DNA of 64,000 nucleotides from Chloroflexota bacterium (GTDB taxonomy: Bacteria; Chloroflexota; Anaerolineae; Anaerolineales; Villigracilaceae), in assembly GCA_016234495.1 (NCBI GenBank), contig JACRBI010000045.1:55291-119290 (forward strand), written 5' to 3'. This document shows, piece after piece, positions 16,948-24,601 of this stretch (its first letter is position 1; each line of letters begins with the position of its first letter). A model generated the notes under the pieces. That model was not told where the DNA came from and made no database searches. It saw only the letters and a program-made list of their open reading frames with translations. The position numbers and the translations under genes are program-made.

Positions 16948-17612
16948 GTGATCGGCGTTCCGGCAACATGCAAATAAATGGGAGCCAGCGACGCGGCGTC
17001 GTCCACGCGGTTTTCCTGCCAACGCGCCCAGGCCAGTTCCGCGAGAATGGATGGGCGGCGCACGCATTTCACCGGTGATGCCAGCAGGACATTGACGCGC
17101 TTCCTCGCCAAACGTCCGCGTTCATCGGATGTGAATTCACCGGCCACATAAGTTGGATTCTCGATCTCGTCTGCCAGCTCATCGACAGTTGCGCCTCGGA
17201 TTTCACCCTGGGCCTGCCACTCGTTCTTTTGGTTTTTATACCACCCGAGGGCGATCCGAGAACGCCCGGCGCGCACCACAGTCACCAGCGGATGTTTGCC
17301 CACAGGCTGTGCCGCGGCGATGATGTCCAAGGTTGAAATGCCAATCACCGGCAAACGACGCGCGAGCGCAATCCCTTTGACCAATGCCAGCCCAACGCGC
17401 AAACTTGTGAAGGAGCCCGGGCCGATCGCCACACCCAATGCGCTGACCATGTCCATCGAAACAGCAGAGCGGCTCAAAAGTCCAGCAAGAGCCGGGGCTA
17501 ATTCAGTGGTGTGATGCTGGAGAGTCGTCCATGTCATTTCGCCGAGGACTTGAGTCCCGTCATACAAAGCCAGCCCAACCTGCGCGGTTGAGGAATCTAT
17601 CGCGAGTAACAT
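16944..17612 (-). CDS. tsaB: tRNA t6A biosynthesis protein TsaB
   Basis: 222 aa. TsaB is the scaffold partner of TsaD in making N6-threonylcarbamoyladenosine at position 37 of ANN-decoding tRNAs. The N-terminal LLAIDSSTAQVGLALYDG and the GVAIGPGSFTSLRVGLALVKGIALA motif are diagnostic. The start overlaps the tsaE stop by one base (TAATG) and the stop overlaps rimI, giving a tightly coupled unit. tsaD is not in this window. Confidence 0.93.
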   Translation of the reverse strand: MLLAIDSSTAQVGLALYDGTQVLGEMTWTTLQHHTTELAPALAGLLSRSAVSMDMVSALGVAIGPGSFTSLRVGLALVKGIALARRLPVIGISTLDIIAAAQPVGKHPLVTVVRAGRSRIALGWYKNQKNEWQAQGEIRGATVDELADEIENPTYVAGEFTSDERGRLARKRVNVLLASPVKCVRRPSILAELAWARWQENRVDDAASLAPIYLHVAGTPIT

Positions 17613-18109
17613 TACGCCCCTCCAAACATGGATTGGCGGATGCCATCCAGCAGATCGTCATAGCGTTTGCCGTGCGCGTTGAAGCGCATCTGACGATGCT
17701 CTTCCTGCACATGTTCAAGGTTAATCCACAAACGGTCTTCGGGAATCAGCCCATCCAATTTTTCAGGCCATTCAACGATTAGCACGCCTTCGGCCAGCAT
17801 CGAATCAAGATCCAGTTCTTCGGCTTCAGGCATGGACTCAAGGCGATACGCATCGAGGTGGAAGATCAAACTGCCGTTCGCGCGGCGATATTCGTTGACG
17901 AGGATAAAAGTGGGACTTGAAACTGAATCGATCGAACCCCAGCCCTGTGCCAGCCCCTGCACGAAAGTTGTTTTCCCCGCGCCGAGATTCCCCTGCAAAC
18001 AAATCACATCGCCTGTCTTAAGTCCGCTGCCCAGCCGCATTCCGATACGGCGCGTTTGCTCGGGGCTGCGGCTGAAAAATTCAATGGTGTGAGAATCAAG
18101 AATGGGCAT
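17612..18109 (-). CDS. tsaE: tRNA t6A biosynthesis ATPase TsaE
   Basis: 165 aa. ATPase of the t6A complex. Walker A is GNLGAGKTTFVQGLAQ, the family signature SPTFILVNEY follows, then FHLDAYRLE and VEWPEKL. The ATG at 18109 is the first of the conserved N terminus; a longer frame reads through a promoter-like TATAAT at 18119-18124 (minus strand) and a repeat, so it is rejected. The -10 box lies only nine bases from the ATG, so the mRNA leader is nearly absent. Heads the tsaE-tsaB-rimI-UDG operon. Confidence 0.93.
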   Translation of the reverse strand: MPILDSHTIEFFSRSPEQTRRIGMRLGSGLKTGDVICLQGNLGAGKTTFVQGLAQGWGSIDSVSSPTFILVNEYRRANGSLIFHLDAYRLESMPEAEELDLDSMLAEGVLIVEWPEKLDGLIPEDRLWINLEHVQEEHRQMRFNAHGKRYDDLLDGIRQSMFGGA

Positions 18110-18118
18110 CGCGAGGGA

Positions 18119-18124
18119 ATTATA
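18119..18124 (-). promoter_or_regulatory. -10 box of the tsaE operon
   Basis: TATAAT read on the minus strand, nine bases before the tsaE ATG. Transcription from it would start only a few bases before the start codon. Confidence 0.5.
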
Positions 18125-18159
18125 CTCCCTGATAAAACAGCGGGAAGAAATCGACGATG

Positions 18160-18211
18160 GACGGTAGACCATGGATCGACAGAAACCGTCAATTGTTCAC
18201 GGTCTACCGTC
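18160..18211. repeat. GACGGTAGACC palindrome
   Basis: GACGGTAGACC (18160-18170) and GGTCTACCGTC (18201-18211). The following T6 is on the plus strand, where no gene needs ending, so it is listed as a repeat; it may still act as a weak terminator. Confidence 0.55.
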
Positions 18212-18215
18212 TTTT

Positions 18216-19460
18216 TTAGAACTTCAATCTTCTGGAAATGCGCGAGACCAAACCTCCGCGCCAGTTTTGCAGAATCGCTTCCATGTAAAGGTGTTCAAGC
18301 GTGCGCACCTGCCCTTCGATGGAAAATTTTTCACTCAACTCTGCCGAACGTTTTCCATAGCGCGTAAGTTTTTCAGGGTCAGCCAGCAGCTTCGATAATG
18401 TATCGCTGAAAACATCCACATTCAGCGGAGTCAAATGACCGTTCTCGTTTTCCACGATCATGCCTTCGAAGGCCTCATCCTGCACGGCCACCAAAGGCAG
18501 GCCGGATGCAATCGCCTCGATGATCGAAATCGGATGCACCTCGGTTGTGGATGCCGAAAGAAAAACAGTCGCATCATGCAGGAGGTCGGGCAGGTCGGCG
18601 CGGTTGACCATGCCAAGAAAATGGATGCGGTCATTTACTTTTGTATTTGCCGCATGCGCTTCCAGTTTTTTGCGCGCGCTGCCGTCGCCAGCAAATACGA
18701 GATGCGCATTCGGGATTCGATCTGATAAACATGCGAAGGCATCGATCAAAAAATCGAGACGTTTCTCCGGGTCCACCCTGCCAACGGATAACAGGATCGG
18801 CGCATCTGGCTTTAACCCGAGCCTGCTTCTAAAACTACCGGGATTCTTCGCCGCTTTGAACTGGCTCAGATCAATTCCGTTCGGGATGGTATTGATCGGC
18901 TTGGTGACTTTCTGCTCCAAAAGCAGACGGTGGAACTTGGGAGATGGCACGACAATTTGATCGCCGAGGTTGGTCGAAGTTGTGCTGAACCAGCGCGCCG
19001 CGTGACGGATCACGCCTGTGCCGCCGATGACTTTGAGATAGTGGGTGTAATCCGTAATGGACGTATGGTAGGTATAGATCAGCGGCAGATTTTTGGTGGA
19101 CGCGGTGAAATACGCCAGCAGCCCCACGGTGAGCGGACTGTGCGCGTGCAGCACGTCAAAATGCTTGCGGGTTAACGACCAGGTACTGCGCGGCGTGCCC
19201 AGCACAGCGACATAAATGGGCGGGTCATTCAAATACTTTAAGGATGGAAGCCGCACCACGCCGGGCTGGTCATCTTTGTAACCGGGAATCCTCGGCGCAA
19301 AAATTGTCACCTGATGTCCGCGGCGCTGCAATCCCTCCGAGACCAATTGCAGTGAAATGGAAACGCCGTTCACCTGCGGCGCATACGTGTCTGTGAATAG
19401 CCCAATGCGAAGCGACCCGGGATGGGCGTTGGAGTTGGCCTCCCCTGCGTTCTCTGTCAT
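18216..19460 (-). CDS. GT4 family glycosyltransferase (PimB/MgtA-like)
   Basis: About 414 aa GT-B fold enzyme. N-terminal RIGLFTDTYAPQVNGVSISL is typical of GT4 lipid mannosyl- or glucosyltransferases, and HAHSPLTVGLLAYF is conserved. The C-terminal domain holds LLSVGRVDPEKRLDFLIDAF and the nucleotide-binding ASTTEVHPISIIEAIASGLPLV (family E-x7-E). The ATG at 19460 has a perfect AGGAGG eight bases upstream, so the longer frame is rejected. Likely product is a glycolipid such as a glycosyl-diacylglycerol; the acceptor is inferred from similarity of the N terminus only. Confidence 0.85.
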   Translation of the reverse strand: MTENAGEANSNAHPGSLRIGLFTDTYAPQVNGVSISLQLVSEGLQRRGHQVTIFAPRIPGYKDDQPGVVRLPSLKYLNDPPIYVAVLGTPRSTWSLTRKHFDVLHAHSPLTVGLLAYFTASTKNLPLIYTYHTSITDYTHYLKVIGGTGVIRHAARWFSTTSTNLGDQIVVPSPKFHRLLLEQKVTKPINTIPNGIDLSQFKAAKNPGSFRSRLGLKPDAPILLSVGRVDPEKRLDFLIDAFACLSDRIPNAHLVFAGDGSARKKLEAHAANTKVNDRIHFLGMVNRADLPDLLHDATVFLSASTTEVHPISIIEAIASGLPLVAVQDEAFEGMIVENENGHLTPLNVDVFSDTLSKLLADPEKLTRYGKRSAELSEKFSIEGQVRTLEHLYMEAILQNWRGGLVSRISRRLKF

Positions 19461-19518
19461 TTGAAATCCTCCTGAAAGAATTATAGGTGACTGTAAATTA
19501 CGAGTTGACTGTCGCCTA

Positions 19519-19731
19519 TTACTTTGTTTCCTCTTTTTGTTCTTCACGCCTGGTCAGGTTTGCCTTCATGCGCTTTGCCAGCTCGCGGCGGGTGAGCATG
19601 ACGCGATGCTGGCATCCGTTACATTCCAGACCAATATCCGCGCCGAGGCGAATCACTGTCCACTCGTATGAGCCGCAGGGATGCGGCTTTCGCAGGCGCA
19701 GGTGATCCTTTAATTGCAGATCGGGAAGCAT
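19519..19731 (-). CDS. DUF951 family zinc-ribbon-like small protein
   Basis: 70 aa. Strongly resembles DUF951: KDHLRLRKPHPCGSYEWTVIRLGADIGLECNGCQHRVMLTRREL, with HPCGS and CNGC as probable metal ligands and the MLTR motif near the end. Function unknown. TATAAT lies at 19739-19744 on the minus strand, seven bases before the ATG, and no ribosome binding site is present, so a leaderless mRNA is likely. The thioesterase gene on the other strand has a matching arrangement. Confidence 0.85.
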   Translation of the reverse strand: MLPDLQLKDHLRLRKPHPCGSYEWTVIRLGADIGLECNGCQHRVMLTRRELAKRMKANLTRREEQKEETK

Positions 19732-19738
19732 GGACAGG

Positions 19739-19744
19739 ATTATA
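19739..19744 (-). promoter_or_regulatory. -10 box of the DUF951 gene (leaderless)
   Basis: TATAAT seven bases before the ATG, within the sequence TATAATCCTGTCC-ATG. Mirrors the box at 19804 on the plus strand. Confidence 0.5.
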
Positions 19745-19757
19745 CCGCTGAGGCATC

Positions 19758-19790
19758 AGACCTCCGAGTTCTTAAAGAACTCAGAGGTCT
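19758..19790. repeat. 16-bp inverted repeat between divergent promoters
   Basis: AGACCTCCGAGTTCTT (19758-19773) and AAGAACTCAGAGGTCT (19775-19790), one mismatch, single-base centre. Lies midway between the two divergent -10 boxes; it could be an operator or a small palindromic element. Confidence 0.6.
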
Positions 19791-19803
19791 ATGACGTCTA
19801 CTG

Positions 19804-19809
19804 TATAAT
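19804..19809 (+). promoter_or_regulatory. -10 box of the thioesterase gene (leaderless)
   Basis: TATAAT six bases before the ATG at 19816. No Shine-Dalgarno sequence precedes the start. Confidence 0.5.
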
Positions 19810-19815
19810 CCTGTC

Positions 19816-20235
19816 ATGCCTGAATATAAATTTTTCCATCCAATCGAAGTCCGCTACGGGGACCTTGACCCACAGGGACATGTCAACAACGCGAAGCACC
19901 TGACCTATTTTGAGCAGGCGCGCATCGCTTACATGGTCCAACTGGGACTGTTCACCAAAGACCAGTCCTTCATGGAGATCGGCGTGATCCTGGCGGATGT
20001 TCACATCACATACCATGCGCCGGTCTATTTTGGCGAGCAGGTCAAGGTCGGAGTTCACGTTTCAAAGCTGGGGAACAAGTCCATGACCTGGGAGCAGAAC
20101 ATCGTGGATGCAAAGACCGGCAAGGTTCTGGCCAAAGGGGAGGTTGTGCTGGTGACCTACGATTACCGCGAAGAAAAGACGATCAATATTCCGCACGAGT
20201 GGCGCGAGAAGATCAAGGCGTTTGAAGGAGTGTAA
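19816..20235 (+). CDS. 4HBT-type acyl-CoA thioesterase
   Basis: 139 aa hot-dog fold protein. VRYGDLDPQGHVNNAKHLTYFEQARIAYM carries the active-site Asp of the 4-hydroxybenzoyl-CoA thioesterase/YbgC class. It would hydrolyse acyl-CoA thioesters in the cytoplasm; chain specificity is not readable. The -10 box is only six bases from the ATG, which suggests a leaderless transcript. The M42 peptidase gene follows after a small repeat. Confidence 0.88.
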   Translation: MPEYKFFHPIEVRYGDLDPQGHVNNAKHLTYFEQARIAYMVQLGLFTKDQSFMEIGVILADVHITYHAPVYFGEQVKVGVHVSKLGNKSMTWEQNIVDAKTGKVLAKGEVVLVTYDYREEKTINIPHEWREKIKAFEGV

Positions 20236-20290
20236 GTTCGAAAGTTCGAAGGTTGGAAAGTTTAAACGTTTGAACCTTCAAACATTTTAG
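20236..20290. repeat. GTTCGAAGGTT / AACCTTCAAAC palindrome
   Basis: Same vocabulary as the repeat at 7515-7561: AGTTCGAAAGTTCGAAGGTT, then TTTAAACGTTTGAACCTTC. Lies directly before the ribosome binding site of the M42 peptidase gene. Confidence 0.5.
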
Positions 20291-20299
20291 GAGAAAACC

Positions 20300-21349
20300 A
20301 TGTCCCTGCCCAAAATTGACGAAACCTATTTCACCACCTTTCTCGTTGACCTGCTCAACATCACATCTCCCACCGGGTTTGCCGAGCCAGCCATTGACTT
20401 TGTGGAAAGAGAACTCTCCAAATATAAACAGCTTCAGCTTTCACGCACCCGCAAAGGCGCGTTGATTGCGAAATGGGAAGTAAGCTCAGACTTGCCGCCG
20501 GTTGCGTTGACAGCACATGTGGATACGCTCGGCGCAGTCGTCAAGGAGATCAAATCCAATGGGCGGTTGAAGTTGAGCCGCATCGGCGGAATCCAATGGC
20601 CGACAGTTGAAACCGAGGGCGTGTGGGTCATCACAACCAGCGGCGAAAGGATTCGCGGCTCGGTACTGATCGACACAGCCTCGGGTCACATCTACAGCGG
20701 AGCAGGCGGCGACACTCCACGCAACGACGCTCACATGGAAGTGCGCCTCGATGCGCGCACAACTTCTGAAAAAGAAACCCGCGCACTTGGAATCAACATC
20801 GGCGATTGCGTGGCGTTCGATCCGCGTGTGGAAGTGACCAATGGATTCATCCGCTCGCGCTTCCTCGACGACAAGGCCTGCGTGGCGAATCTCACAGCGG
20901 CGATCAAGTCAATGGCAGAGGCAGGCCGAAGCCCGGAAAGAAGCGTGTACTTCCTCATTTCAAATTATGAAGAAGTCGGTCATGGCGCGGCGGCGGGAAT
21001 CCCATCCGATGTCGCGGAATTAATTTCGGTGGATATGGCGGTCGTCGGCGAGGGGCAGGAGTCGGATGAATTTCACGCCACGCTGTGCATCAAAGACAGC
21101 GGCGGGCCGTATCACGAAGGCTTGAATAAAAAACTGCGCGCGCTGGCGGAGAAAAATAACATCCCGTACAAAACGGATGTGTATCCGTTTTATGGCTCAG
21201 ACGGCGAATCCTTTTGGCGCGCGGGCGGTGATGTGGCTTTGTCGCTGATCGGCCCCGGCATTGACGCCTCGCACAATTACGAGCGCGCCCACATGGACGG
21301 CCTGAACGCGACGACCAATTGGATCATGGCGTATCTCTTAAGTGATTAA
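20300..21349 (+). CDS. M42 family metallopeptidase (aminopeptidase/endoglucanase-like)
   Basis: 349 aa. Co-catalytic metallo-aminopeptidase family. Metal ligands are seen in TAHVDTLG (His, Asp), LDDKACVAN (Asp), YEEVGHG (catalytic and metal Glu) and SVDMAV (Asp), with a late His in ASHNYERAH. RLSRIGGIQWPTVETEGVWV is typical of M42 proteins. AGGAG lies eight bases before the ATG. Probably cytoplasmic and forms large multimers that trim peptides; that is family knowledge. Confidence 0.9.
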   Translation: MSLPKIDETYFTTFLVDLLNITSPTGFAEPAIDFVERELSKYKQLQLSRTRKGALIAKWEVSSDLPPVALTAHVDTLGAVVKEIKSNGRLKLSRIGGIQWPTVETEGVWVITTSGERIRGSVLIDTASGHIYSGAGGDTPRNDAHMEVRLDARTTSEKETRALGINIGDCVAFDPRVEVTNGFIRSRFLDDKACVANLTAAIKSMAEAGRSPERSVYFLISNYEEVGHGAAAGIPSDVAELISVDMAVVGEGQESDEFHATLCIKDSGGPYHEGLNKKLRALAEKNNIPYKTDVYPFYGSDGESFWRAGGDVALSLIGPGIDASHNYERAHMDGLNATTNWIMAYLLSD

Positions 21350-21404
21350 ACACAAAGGACACGACGGACACAAAGTTTAAAAGAAAAACCTTCGTGTTTA
21401 GAAA
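21347..21404. repeat. ACACAAAGGACACGA-type inverted repeat
   Basis: AAACACAAAGGACACGACGG followed by the complementary CCTTCGTGTTT. Member of a widespread CACAGAG/CACGAAG vocabulary also seen at 23650, 24602, 25157, 44449, 45638 and 50436. Confidence 0.5.
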
Positions 21405-21413
21405 AAGGAATTT

Positions 21414-22463
21414 ATGAAACTCGATGCCGCTCTTCCGCCCATTCAATTGAAGGATGTCCCTGCGATAGCGAAGGCCGCGCAGGAAATCGGATTCGACGCC
21501 CTGTGGACTCAGGAAACACAGCACGATCCTTTTCTGCCCTGTGCGCTGGTCGCTGAACATTCAAAGACTCTGCGCTTTGGCACCGCCATCGCCGTGTCGT
21601 TTGCGCGGTCGCCGGCCAACCTCGCCTACACCGCCTGGGACCTGGCGGCGCAGTCCGGCGGACGATTCATTTTGGGGTTGGGCACGCAGGTCAAGGCGCA
21701 CATCGAACGGCGCTTCGGCATGGCATGGCCGGAGTCGGTAACAGGAAAATTGCGCGAGCAGATTCAAGTCATCCGCGCATTTTGGGATTGTTGGCAGAAC
21801 GGCACGAAATTAAATTTCCGCGGCGAATATTACAAGGCGACTTTGATGTCGCCATTCTTTCAGCCCCCGCCCCTCCCCTCGCTCCCCTCCCCAAATTCAA
21901 GGATTTGGGGAGGGGAAGGGGGTGGGGACAGGGTAATCCCAATCTACATTGCCGGCGTTAACACCGGCCTTGCCAAACTGGCCGGCGAAATCTGCGAAGG
22001 ATTCCACGCGCACCCGTTTAATAGTCCGCGTTATATGAATGAAGTCATTACCCCCGCCATTGAAGAAGGATTGAAGAAGGAAGGAAGGAAGAGACAGGAT
22101 ATTACCGTTTCAATGACTCCGTTCGTTGCGACCTCACCCGAAGAAGAAGCCTTCGCGCGAATGCAGATTGCATTCTACGCATCCACGCCTTCCTATCATG
22201 CCGTGATGGACTTCCACGGCTGGAGCGAGACCGCCCAACAGCTATCCGGTTTTGCCGCAAAAGGCGAGTGGGCCGAGATGCCCATGCTCATCACCGACGA
22301 AATGCTGAGCGAGTTCTGTCTGATCACCACCCAGGAAAAACTAGCAGAAGATTTGAAGAAACGCTTTGAAGGAATCGCAGACCGCCTGACTCTGTACAGT
22401 CCCTTTGTACCGGGTGAGAAGGACGAGTGGTGGCGGGGGCTGGCAGAGGCGTTTAATTCATGA
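21414..22463 (+). CDS. LLM-class F420/FMN-dependent oxidoreductase with in-frame repeat insertion
   Basis: 349 aa luciferase-like monooxygenase of the F420-dependent type: IGFDALWTQETQHDPFLP, RFGTAIAVSFARSPANLAYTAWDLA and GRFILGLGTQVKAHIERRFG are characteristic. Between MSPFF and VIPIYIAGV about 25 residues rich in Pro, Ser and Gly (from position 149 on) are encoded by a C-rich/G-rich palindrome at 21862-21934 instead of the usual short loop. The reading frame is kept. The same element type sits inside tlyA and mevalonate kinase. A T-rich terminator follows at 22470. Substrate unknown. Confidence 0.82.
   Translation: MKLDAALPPIQLKDVPAIAKAAQEIGFDALWTQETQHDPFLPCALVAEHSKTLRFGTAIAVSFARSPANLAYTAWDLAAQSGGRFILGLGTQVKAHIERRFGMAWPESVTGKLREQIQVIRAFWDCWQNGTKLNFRGEYYKATLMSPFFQPPPLPSLPSPNSRIWGGEGGGDRVIPIYIAGVNTGLAKLAGEICEGFHAHPFNSPRYMNEVITPAIEEGLKKEGRKRQDITVSMTPFVATSPEEEAFARMQIAFYASTPSYHAVMDFHGWSETAQQLSGFAAKGEWAEMPMLITDEMLSEFCLITTQEKLAEDLKKRFEGIADRLTLYSPFVPGEKDEWWRGLAEAFNS
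21862..21934. repeat. family B palindrome inside the LLM oxidoreductase gene
   Basis: CCCCTCCCCAAAT (21884-21896) pairs with ATTTGGGGAGGGG (21903-21915), with further C-rich and G-rich flanks. It lies in the coding sequence and adds about 25 in-frame residues. Confidence 0.75.
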
Positions 22464-22469
22464 TTTTTG

Positions 22470-22500
22470 AAAAAACAAGGAGTTCAACTCCTTGTTTTTT
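22470..22500 (+). terminator. intrinsic terminator after the LLM gene
   Basis: ACAAGGAGTT-CAACTCCTTGT hairpin flanked by A6 and T6; also works on the other strand. Confidence 0.8.
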
Positions 22501-22525
22501 GAGGAATTCAAGGAGTTGCCATGTA

Positions 22526-22534
22526 TGATATACT
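22526..22534 (+). promoter_or_regulatory. extended -10 promoter of the vapBC pair
   Basis: TGATATACT, an extended -10 box. Its start site would fall inside the operator palindrome at 22533-22573. Confidence 0.5.
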
Positions 22535-22573
22535 CCAAAAAGTACAACTTTCATGAAAGTATGACTTTTGGAG
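22533..22573. promoter_or_regulatory. operator palindrome of the vapBC pair
   Basis: CTCCAAAAAGT (22535 on) and ACTTTTGGAG (to 22573) around the centre ACTTTCATGAAAGT. It overlaps the presumed start of transcription just before the antitoxin gene, as expected for autoregulation by an AbrB-type antitoxin. Confidence 0.65.
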
Positions 22574-22580
22574 AAATATC

Positions 22581-22859
22581 ATGACGATTTATGTTCGCAT
22601 TCAGGAAAAGGGACAGGTTACCATCCCTACAAAAATCCGCAAAAAATTAAATCTGCGAAAAGGGGATATGGTGATGTTCGTAGAAACGGAAGCGGGAGTG
22701 CTCATTAAACCTGCTGAAGTCCTTGTCTCGCAAGCATTGGACAAGATCGGCGAATCGCTTCGGGCAGATGGCATCACGCCCGAAAAGTGGAATAAACGCA
22801 GTCGCGACATTCGCAAACAGCTCCTTGAAGAAATGTATGGATTAAAAGTCGAATCATGA
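22581..22859 (+). CDS. vapB: AbrB/MazE-type antitoxin (VapB)
   Basis: 92 aa. Swapped-hairpin AbrB DNA-binding domain at the N terminus: VRIQEKGQVTIPTKIRKKLNLRKGDMVMFVETEAGVLIKP. The C-terminal tail is charged and probably wraps the toxin. It overlaps the next gene by four bases (ATGA). A palindromic operator precedes it. Upon binding to the PIN toxin it should repress its own operon; this is family knowledge. Confidence 0.88.
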   Translation: MTIYVRIQEKGQVTIPTKIRKKLNLRKGDMVMFVETEAGVLIKPAEVLVSQALDKIGESLRADGITPEKWNKRSRDIRKQLLEEMYGLKVES

Positions 22860-23287
22860 CGCCTCGCATCTTCATTGATTCAAGCGTTTTATTTTCTGCC
22901 GCGAATTCATCCAGGGGACATTCGCGCGACCTTATGCTCATGGGTGCAAGTGGAGAAATAAAGATCATCCTCAGCAACTTTGTTCTCCAGGAAACTGTTC
23001 GCAATCTCTCTGGTTTGAAAAAGCCGCCATTGGAGGCATTGAACCAAGTCATTCAAAACGCCAATATCGAACTGGTTGACGCAACAAAACAAGCGGTTCT
23101 GGATGCAGCAAAACTGATCATTTTAAAAGACGCGCCTATTATCGCCGCCGCAAAAACCGCAAAAGTCAACATGCTTGTTTCATTGGATAAAAAACATATT
23201 TTAGGACGCGAAGATTTGGAAGTCTACATCAACGCATCCATTGTGACGCCGCTAATTGCATATCAAACAATCAGGAATCCCAAATGA
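22856..23287 (+). CDS. vapC: PIN-domain toxin (VapC-like)
   Basis: 143 aa PIN-domain ribonuclease. Acidic residues of the active site: D8 in IFIDSSVLFSA, E46 in LQETVRNL, and a late pair in LKDAPIIAAAKTAKVNMLVSLDKKHI. These lie where PIN toxins carry their metal ligands. It follows the AbrB-type antitoxin with a four-base overlap and itself overlaps the MazG-like gene by four bases, so all three genes are translated together. Confidence 0.85.
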   Translation: MTPRIFIDSSVLFSAANSSRGHSRDLMLMGASGEIKIILSNFVLQETVRNLSGLKKPPLEALNQVIQNANIELVDATKQAVLDAAKLIILKDAPIIAAAKTAKVNMLVSLDKKHILGREDLEVYINASIVTPLIAYQTIRNPK

Positions 23288-23613
23288 ACTTCACCGACTA
23301 CCAGACCAAATCACGCGCAACCGCAAAATACCCCGCCATCGGGCACGGAGTCATCTACCCCACGCTCGGACTCGTCAACGAGGCTGGAGAGGTGGCCGGC
23401 AAGATCAAGAAAGTCTTCCGCGACAAAGACGGCCACATCAGCCCAGAAACGCGCGAAGCGCTCAAAGCTGAATTGGGCGACGTGCTCTGGTATCTGGCAC
23501 AGGTCGCCACCGAACTTGACCTGTCGCTGGATGAAATCGCAGAACACAACATCGCCAAATTACTGGACAGACAATCGCGCGGAAAAATCCAGGGCGACGG
23601 AGATAATCGCTAA
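23284..23613 (+). CDS. MazG-like nucleotide pyrophosphohydrolase
   Basis: 109 aa all-alpha NTP pyrophosphatase. Metal-binding acidic motif GLVNEAGEVAGKIKKVFRD (E-x2-E) and ELGDVLWYLAQVATELD (E-x2-D) are clear. Single-domain MazG-like enzymes clean non-canonical or excess dNTPs. Its ATG overlaps the VapC stop. Joint transcription with a toxin-antitoxin pair is suggestive of a stress or defence link, but this may be fortuitous. Confidence 0.85.
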   Translation: MNFTDYQTKSRATAKYPAIGHGVIYPTLGLVNEAGEVAGKIKKVFRDKDGHISPETREALKAELGDVLWYLAQVATELDLSLDEIAEHNIAKLLDRQSRGKIQGDGDNR

Positions 23614-23649
23614 ATCCTTGAGATTTCATTAGATGGACTTGCCAAAAGA

Positions 23650-23727
23650 TTTCACCACGGAGACTACAAAGGTCACAGAGAACAAACTGAAAAATACTCT
23701 GTGGGCTCCGTGCCCTCTGTGGTGAAA
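23650..23727. repeat. TTTCACCACGGAG / CTCTGTGGTGAAA inverted repeat
   Basis: Arms at 23650-23662 and 23715-23727 enclose related words (CACAGAGAAC, GGGCTCCGTGCC). Intergenic, before yebC. Confidence 0.6.
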
Positions 23728-23777
23728 GGTTTTAGCTCACTCTGTTAAATACCCAAATCCATGCCTGAAAACACAAA

Positions 23778-23786
23778 TGGTATAAT
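23778..23786 (+). promoter_or_regulatory. extended -10 promoter of the yebC-ruv region
   Basis: TGGTATAAT, about 55 nt before the yebC start. Confidence 0.55.
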
Positions 23787-23840
23787 CCCGTCGCATTTGC
23801 GAAATTCCCCACGAACGTGGTTATTCTGAAGGAGAAAGTC

Positions 23841-24596
23841 ATGTCAGGTCATTCAAAGTGGTCCACCATTAAAAGAAAGAAAGGCGTTGCCGATGCCAAG
23901 CGCGGCGCCATTTTTACAAGGCTTGCCCGCGAACTTACCATCGCAGCCCGTGAAGGCGGCGGCGACCCCGACACCAACTTCCGCCTGCGCCTCGCATGGG
24001 ACAAAGCCCGCGCCGAAAACATGCCCAAGGACAATATCGAACGCGCCATCAAACGCGGCTCCGGCGAAGACAAAGACGGCACGGTATTCGAAGAGATCAC
24101 CTTTGAAGGCTACGGCCCACACGGCTCCGCGCTCATGGTCACCTGCGTCACCGACAACCGCAACCGCACCGTGCCCGACATGCGTCATGCCTTCAGCAAA
24201 CACGGCGGCAACATGGCAGAAGTCGGAGCCGTCGGCTGGCAGTTCGACCGCAAATCGTATTTCGCATTCCCCGCCAGCCAGATGAACTTTGACAAGGCAT
24301 TCGAACTCGGCATCGAAGCAGGCGCAGACGATGTAGTGGACGGCGGCGACACGATCGAAATCTTCGCCCCGGTCGAAGCATTCAAAACCCTCGCAGACGC
24401 CCTGCACAAGGCAAACGTCCATCCCGACGAATCAGGCTTACGCATGATCTCCAAGCAGGAGATCGAACTCGACGTTGAGTCCACCTTGAAGTTCATGAAG
24501 ATGGTCGAGGCCATCGAAGAACTCGACGATGTGCAGGACGTCTTCCACAACGTCAAGGTCTCAGACGAAGCGCTGGCTGCTCTCGAAGCCGCTTAA
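23841..24596 (+). CDS. yebC: YebC/PmpR family protein (TACO1-like)
   Basis: 251 aa. Begins with the family signature MSGHSKWSTIKRKKGVADAKRGAIF, and contains GGDPDTNFRLRLAWDKARAENMPKDNIERAIKRG. YebC proteins have been described both as transcription regulators and as factors that help ribosomes through difficult sequences. The ATG at 23841 has AAGGAG eight bases upstream, so the longer frame from 23817 is not used. It precedes ruvC and ruvA, the common order in many bacteria. Confidence 0.95.
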   Translation: MSGHSKWSTIKRKKGVADAKRGAIFTRLARELTIAAREGGGDPDTNFRLRLAWDKARAENMPKDNIERAIKRGSGEDKDGTVFEEITFEGYGPHGSALMVTCVTDNRNRTVPDMRHAFSKHGGNMAEVGAVGWQFDRKSYFAFPASQMNFDKAFELGIEAGADDVVDGGDTIEIFAPVEAFKTLADALHKANVHPDESGLRMISKQEIELDVESTLKFMKMVEAIEELDDVQDVFHNVKVSDEALAALEAA

Positions 24597-24601
24597 GAGC
24601 A

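Noticed and set aside
16948..17067. N-terminal extension of rimI
   Set aside because: It reads through tsaB in another frame; the ATG at 16947 overlapping the tsaB stop gives the normal RimI length.
18160..18217. Intrinsic terminator for the GT4 gene
   Set aside because: The T-run lies on the plus strand while the GT4 gene is on the minus strand, so it was listed as a repeat.
23853..24422. 189-codon antisense frame opposite yebC
   Set aside because: Shadow of the YebC codons; no ribosome binding site and no recognisable domain.
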